Of a DNA stretch of 10,093 bases, positions 7,113-10,093 are shown one piece after another (the first letter of the stretch is position 1; each line of letters opens with the position of its first letter). The position numbers and the translations under genes were made by a program. Under the pieces are notes generated by a model, which was not told where the DNA came from, searched no databases, and saw nothing but the letters and a program-made list of their open reading frames with translations. This stretch comes from Thermococcus sp. Lineage in GTDB: Archaea; Methanobacteriota_B; Thermococci; Thermococcales; Thermococcaceae. The stretch is taken from NCBI GenBank assembly GCA_027001105.1, contig JALTMZ010000209.1:1-10093 (forward strand), in the 5' to 3' direction.

Positions 7113-7136
7113 TCTCTCTTTTAGCTTTTCTCTTTA
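7113..7136 (+). terminator. Pyrimidine-rich tract, likely terminator after trkA
   Basis: Just past the trkA stop the plus strand is almost pure pyrimidine, with runs TCTCTCTTTT and CTTTTCTCTTT. This fits archaeal T-tract termination. Preceding A-rich sequence (7091-7110) could pair weakly with it. It separates the secF-secD-trkA unit from the ATP synthase promoter. Confidence 0.5.
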
Positions 7137-7142
7137 TATCCC

Positions 7143-7200
7143 TTGGCTATTGTATCATGTTATGTGGGCATAAACTATTTAAACCAGTTAGAGTAGCCAA
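7143..7200. repeat. Inverted repeats around the ATP synthase promoter
   Basis: TTGGCTA (7143-7149) and TAGCCAA (7194-7200) are perfect 7-bp inverted copies about 51 bp apart, one on each side of the TATA box at 7176-7183. Between them, TTATG (7160-7164) and CATAA (7169-7173) form a second, 4-nt-spaced inverted repeat directly upstream of the TATA box. Either pair could be an operator. Confidence 0.4.
7176..7183 (+). promoter_or_regulatory. TATA box of the A-type ATP synthase operon
   Basis: TATTTAAA, about 60 bp before the chosen atpH start. Transcription should begin near 7202-7206, giving a leader of about 37 nt. No other good TATA element is seen in 7106-7241, so this is the likely main promoter for atpH-I-K-E and onward. 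Confidence 0.55.
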
Positions 7201-7221
7201 AAATGAGCCTGATTTTCATCC

Positions 7222-7237
7222 ATCATCGGGAGATGAT
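7222..7237 (+). repeat. Small hairpin covering the atpH ribosome-binding site
   Basis: ATCATC (7222-7227) and GATGAT (7232-7237) can pair around the loop GGGA (7228-7231), which fits the GNRA tetraloop pattern. The ribosome-binding sequence GGGAGATGAT is made of this loop and its 3' arm, 4 nt before ATG 7242. The stem has six pairs, four of them A-U, so stability at high temperature is doubtful. Confidence 0.4.
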
Positions 7238-7241
7238 ACTC

Positions 7242-7553
7242 ATGGAAGAAATTATTAAGCAGATCGTTGAAGCTGAAAAGCAAGCTAAAGAGAGAATTGA
7301 GAAAGCAAAAGAGGAAGCAAAGCTCATCATTCAAAAAGCAAAAGAGGAAGCGAAAGAACTTGAGAGTAAAATAATTGCCGAGGCTGAAGAGAAAGCAAAG
7401 GTGGTGATTGAACAGAAAAAGAAAGAGGGAGAAATTGAAGCTAATAAACTTATTGAAGAGGGAACTAAGGAGCTTGAAGAACTTAAAGTGAGAGCAACTG
7501 AAAATCTCGAAAAAGCAATTGATGAGAGTATAAAACTCATAAGAGGGGGCTGA
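7242..7553 (+). CDS. atpH: A-type ATP synthase subunit H (peripheral stalk)
   Basis: A 103-residue, almost wholly helical protein rich in Glu, Lys and Ala. It forms the peripheral stalk with subunit E and ties the catalytic head to the membrane subunit I. The sequence is heptad- and hendecad-like: KAKEEAK occurs at residues 21-27 and again at 32-38, an 11-residue spacing expected of the right-handed coiled coil known for A/V-type stalks. No membrane segment is present. Being first in the operon and followed by I and K fixes the identity better than its low-complexity sequence alone. Start: GGGAGATGAT (7228-7237) is the ribosome-binding site for ATG 7242. The longer frame from ATG 7203 would begin close to the predicted transcription start and add 13 non-helical residues (SLIFIHH...), so it is not preferred. 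The gene ends 1 nt before atpI. Confidence 0.87.
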   Translation: MEEIIKQIVEAEKQAKERIEKAKEEAKLIIQKAKEEAKELESKIIAEAEEKAKVVIEQKKKEGEIEANKLIEEGTKELEELKVRATENLEKAIDESIKLIRGG

Positions 7554-7554
7554 A

Positions 7555-9534
7555 ATGTTTAAGCCCGAAGAGATGGTTAAGATTGAGCTCATAAGTATCA
7601 ACAGGTATAAAGATAAGCTTTTGACGTACCTTCATGAGGAAGGTGTGGTTGAAATAAGAGAGCTTGACGTTGAAATTGCTCAAAAAGATGTCCCTAATGA
7701 GTTTTATCGTAAAGCAACTTCTTACAGCATTGGGATATCCCGCTTAGTTGAGTTTCTTGAAACATATAGGGAAGAAAAAAAAAGCAGTATTAAGGAGTTT
7801 TTCTTCCCCCCGATGAAATCTAAAAGGAAATACAAATACAGGAGCATTGAAGACCTTGTAAAAGAAGTTGAGAAGTTTTTAGAAGAAGTTGAGCCTCAAA
7901 TAAAACAGGTTGAGAGTAGAATAAGCTCGATTAACACAGAAATAGAAAGAATAAAAAATAATATGGCAGTTCTTGAGCTTTTATCTGCTCTGAACATTGA
8001 TATCTCGTATCTCAGACCAACCGAGAAGATTGAAATCGTTGTTGGCTTTGTTGATAGGGACAAGTATTCTCCGCTGATAGAAGAATTGACGAAAACTCTT
8101 GAAGGTAAAGTTGCATATGTTTCAAAGGGACTTAAAGCCAGGTATTTGGTTGTGTTTGCTATTCTCAAAAGAGATTATGACAGGGCAAATCCAATACTGG
8201 CCAAGTACGCTTTTGAACGTATAGAGGTTCCAGAAGGAAAAGGCACCCCGAGGGAAGTTATGAGAGAGTATCAGCACCAATTGACTGAAAAGGAGAAAGA
8301 GTTGGCAAAAGCAGAGAAAGAGGCAAAAGAACTTGCGAGAAAGTATTATGATGATGTAGTATTCTACCAGGAGCTCATGGAAAATGAAAGGGACAAAGCA
8401 AACATCTTAAACAATCTCGTCAGAACAAACATGACCTTTGCTATGCTCGGCTGGCTTCCAAGAAAGGATGTCCCCAGAGTTGTGGAAGGTATAAAGAGGG
8501 TTACGGAGGGCAAAGTTTACATCAACATCAAGGAGCCAACTAAAGAAGAGCTTGAGGACATTCCAATCAAACTTAAAAATCCGAAGTTCATAGCGCCGTT
8601 TGAAATGCTTACGGAGATGTTTGGAGTTCCGAAATACAACGAAATCGACCCAACACCAATTTTGGCATTTACATATTCATTCTTCTTCGGTTTTATGCTC
8701 ACGGACTTTATGTATGGGCTTTTAATTGGAACCGTTGCAGCACTCCTCGTTAAGGGACATAAGCACTTGAAAGATGGAACATGGAAATTCGCAAACATAC
8801 TGCTGTGGAGTGCGTTTTTCACGATGCTTATGGGAATATTCTTTGGTAGCTACTTCGGAAATATCCTCGACCTTGCAGGGTTCCATGTGTGGCGCAAACT
8901 GGATGCAATGAGAGATGCACTGATCGTTCTTGAGATAGCATTGGCGATAGGTATTTTTCATCTGTTTATTGGATACACCCTTGGCTTTATTGTCAAACTT
9001 AAGAACAGGCAAATTAAAGAGGCAGTACTTGAACAGCTGTCATGGATGCTCATAATACTTGGAGTGACCCTCTTTGCGCTTTCAATGGTGGGTATAGGAA
9101 ATGCTGAAGTTGCAAAAGTTGTCTTTGGGGCTGGGTTTGTTCTTTTTGCAGTGTCTGAGTTTCAAAATGATCTCCCTATTCCAATGAAGCTTTTGATGAC
9201 AATATCTGACTTTTTCGGCTTTGTCGGAAACTGGCTCAGCTATGCAAGATTGATGGCTTTGGCTTTGGCAACATCAGGAATTGCCATGGTTGTCAACATA
9301 ATTGTCCAGATGATATGGGGCTTGAGAATAGGTCCAGTTCCTCTTGGCATAGCCATTGGTCTGGTGGTTTTCATTGGTGGGCAGATATTTTCAACGGCAA
9401 TAAATGCCTTAGGTGCTTTCGTTCACGCTCTCCGTTTGCATTATGTTGAATTTTTCGGAACATTTTACTCTGGAGAAGGTAAAAGGTTTGAACCTTTCAA
9501 ATCAAGAAGGGAAGTTTCGGAACTTGAAATTTGA
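7555..9534 (+). CDS. atpI: A-type ATP synthase subunit I (membrane stator, a-subunit)
   Basis: A 659-residue stator subunit, the usual length for the family. The cytoplasmic half (1-360) contains coiled-coil stretches at about 100-137 and 236-290 and binds the peripheral stalks. The membrane half (about 367-634) has roughly eight helices and forms ion half-channels against the rotating K ring. R565 in SYARLMALA and R627 in HALRLHYVEFF match the two conserved arginines on the tilted helices that face the rotor carboxylate. E631 and the W-x-SY context (559-563) are also conserved. ATG 7555 starts 1 nt after the atpH stop (TGAAATG) with GAGGGGG (7543-7549) as ribosome-binding site. The gene is 18 nt from atpK. 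In this operon type it works with H, K, E, C, F, A, B and D. Confidence 0.95.
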   Translation: MFKPEEMVKIELISINRYKDKLLTYLHEEGVVEIRELDVEIAQKDVPNEFYRKATSYSIGISRLVEFLETYREEKKSSIKEFFFPPMKSKRKYKYRSIEDLVKEVEKFLEEVEPQIKQVESRISSINTEIERIKNNMAVLELLSALNIDISYLRPTEKIEIVVGFVDRDKYSPLIEELTKTLEGKVAYVSKGLKARYLVVFAILKRDYDRANPILAKYAFERIEVPEGKGTPREVMREYQHQLTEKEKELAKAEKEAKELARKYYDDVVFYQELMENERDKANILNNLVRTNMTFAMLGWLPRKDVPRVVEGIKRVTEGKVYINIKEPTKEELEDIPIKLKNPKFIAPFEMLTEMFGVPKYNEIDPTPILAFTYSFFFGFMLTDFMYGLLIGTVAALLVKGHKHLKDGTWKFANILLWSAFFTMLMGIFFGSYFGNILDLAGFHVWRKLDAMRDALIVLEIALAIGIFHLFIGYTLGFIVKLKNRQIKEAVLEQLSWMLIILGVTLFALSMVGIGNAEVAKVVFGAGFVLFAVSEFQNDLPIPMKLLMTISDFFGFVGNWLSYARLMALALATSGIAMVVNIIVQMIWGLRIGPVPLGIAIGLVVFIGGQIFSTAINALGAFVHALRLHYVEFFGTFYSGEGKRFEPFKSRREVSELEI

Positions 9535-9549
9535 GGTAGGAGGTGTTGA

Positions 9550-10038
<489 letters not shown>

Positions 10039-10070
10039 GCCCCTTAACTTTCCTTTAGGGAGGCAGAGCA

Positions 10071-10093
10071 ATGGAAGGAGCAAAGCTGATCAT
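10071..10093 (+). CDS. atpE: A-type ATP synthase subunit E, first codons only
   Basis: Seven codons are visible, MEGAKLI, before the window ends. They match the start of Thermococcales subunit E proteins (M-x-GAELI-type), and atpE is the gene expected after atpK. GGGAGG at 10058-10063 is the ribosome-binding site, 7 nt before the ATG. Subunit E pairs with H in the peripheral stalk. The call rests on position and a very short match. Confidence 0.75.

Noticed and set aside
7188..7601. 137-residue minus-strand frame across the atpH promoter and gene, hydrophobic in appearance
   Set aside because: The Phe/Leu-rich translation is the antisense of Lys/Glu codons of atpH; no promoter or ribosome-binding site is seen, and the coding strand is secure.
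8722..9012. 96-residue minus-strand frame inside atpI
   Set aside because: Antisense to the well-supported membrane half of subunit I, with no recognisable motif.

Overview
The window looks like chromosome from a hyperthermophilic euryarchaeon of the order Thermococcales (Thermococcus, Pyrococcus or Palaeococcus). The signs are an archaeal A-type ATP synthase operon, SecF placed before SecD, a short pyruvoyl S-adenosylmethionine decarboxylase, a Nip7/PUA ribosome-biogenesis protein, a PH0284-like single-domain KaiC ATPase, archaeal TATA boxes 25-30 nt before the expected transcription starts, and ribosome-binding sites of the AGGTGA type. Base composition is AT-rich with AGA/AGG arginine codons and is even across the window. 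I see no mobile element, CRISPR array, tRNA or rRNA.

Layout. Bases 2-424 hold the 3' part of a YkgJ-type Cys-cluster protein. Next come a five-helix membrane protein of unknown function (453-1037) and a Nip7-like PUA protein (1078-1590). A strong promoter at 1593-1600 then drives a two-gene operon: a KaiC-like ATPase (1693-2436) and a helix-turn-helix/long coiled-coil protein (2450-3400), whose ribosome-binding site touches the ATPase stop codon. speD (3405-3821) lies on the minus strand, converging on the coiled-coil gene with only 4 bp between stop codons. It diverges from secF-secD-trkA (3974-7105), a tightly packed operon. A new promoter near 7176-7183 starts the A-type ATP synthase operon atpH-atpI-atpK, with the first seven codons of atpE at the window edge.

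How the parts work together. SecDF is an ion-gradient-driven accessory of the Sec translocon. The Trk-type RCK protein gates potassium uptake. The ATP synthase couples the membrane ion gradient to ATP; its K subunit carries a complete set of residues matching the known Na+ site of NtpK, so it is probably Na+-coupled. The right half of the window is therefore a membrane-energetics neighbourhood. The KaiC-like/HTH-coiled-coil pair is the part whose biology is least understood and is the best candidate for an uncharacterised signalling or regulatory module.

Several start codons were moved downstream of the longest open frame. The AGGTGATG-like ribosome-binding sites here contain in-frame GTG or ATG triplets that lengthen the apparent frame. 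No gene-free stretch exceeds 300 bases; the longest (3822-3973, 7106-7241 and 1591-1692) hold promoters, inverted repeats and T-rich tracts described below.
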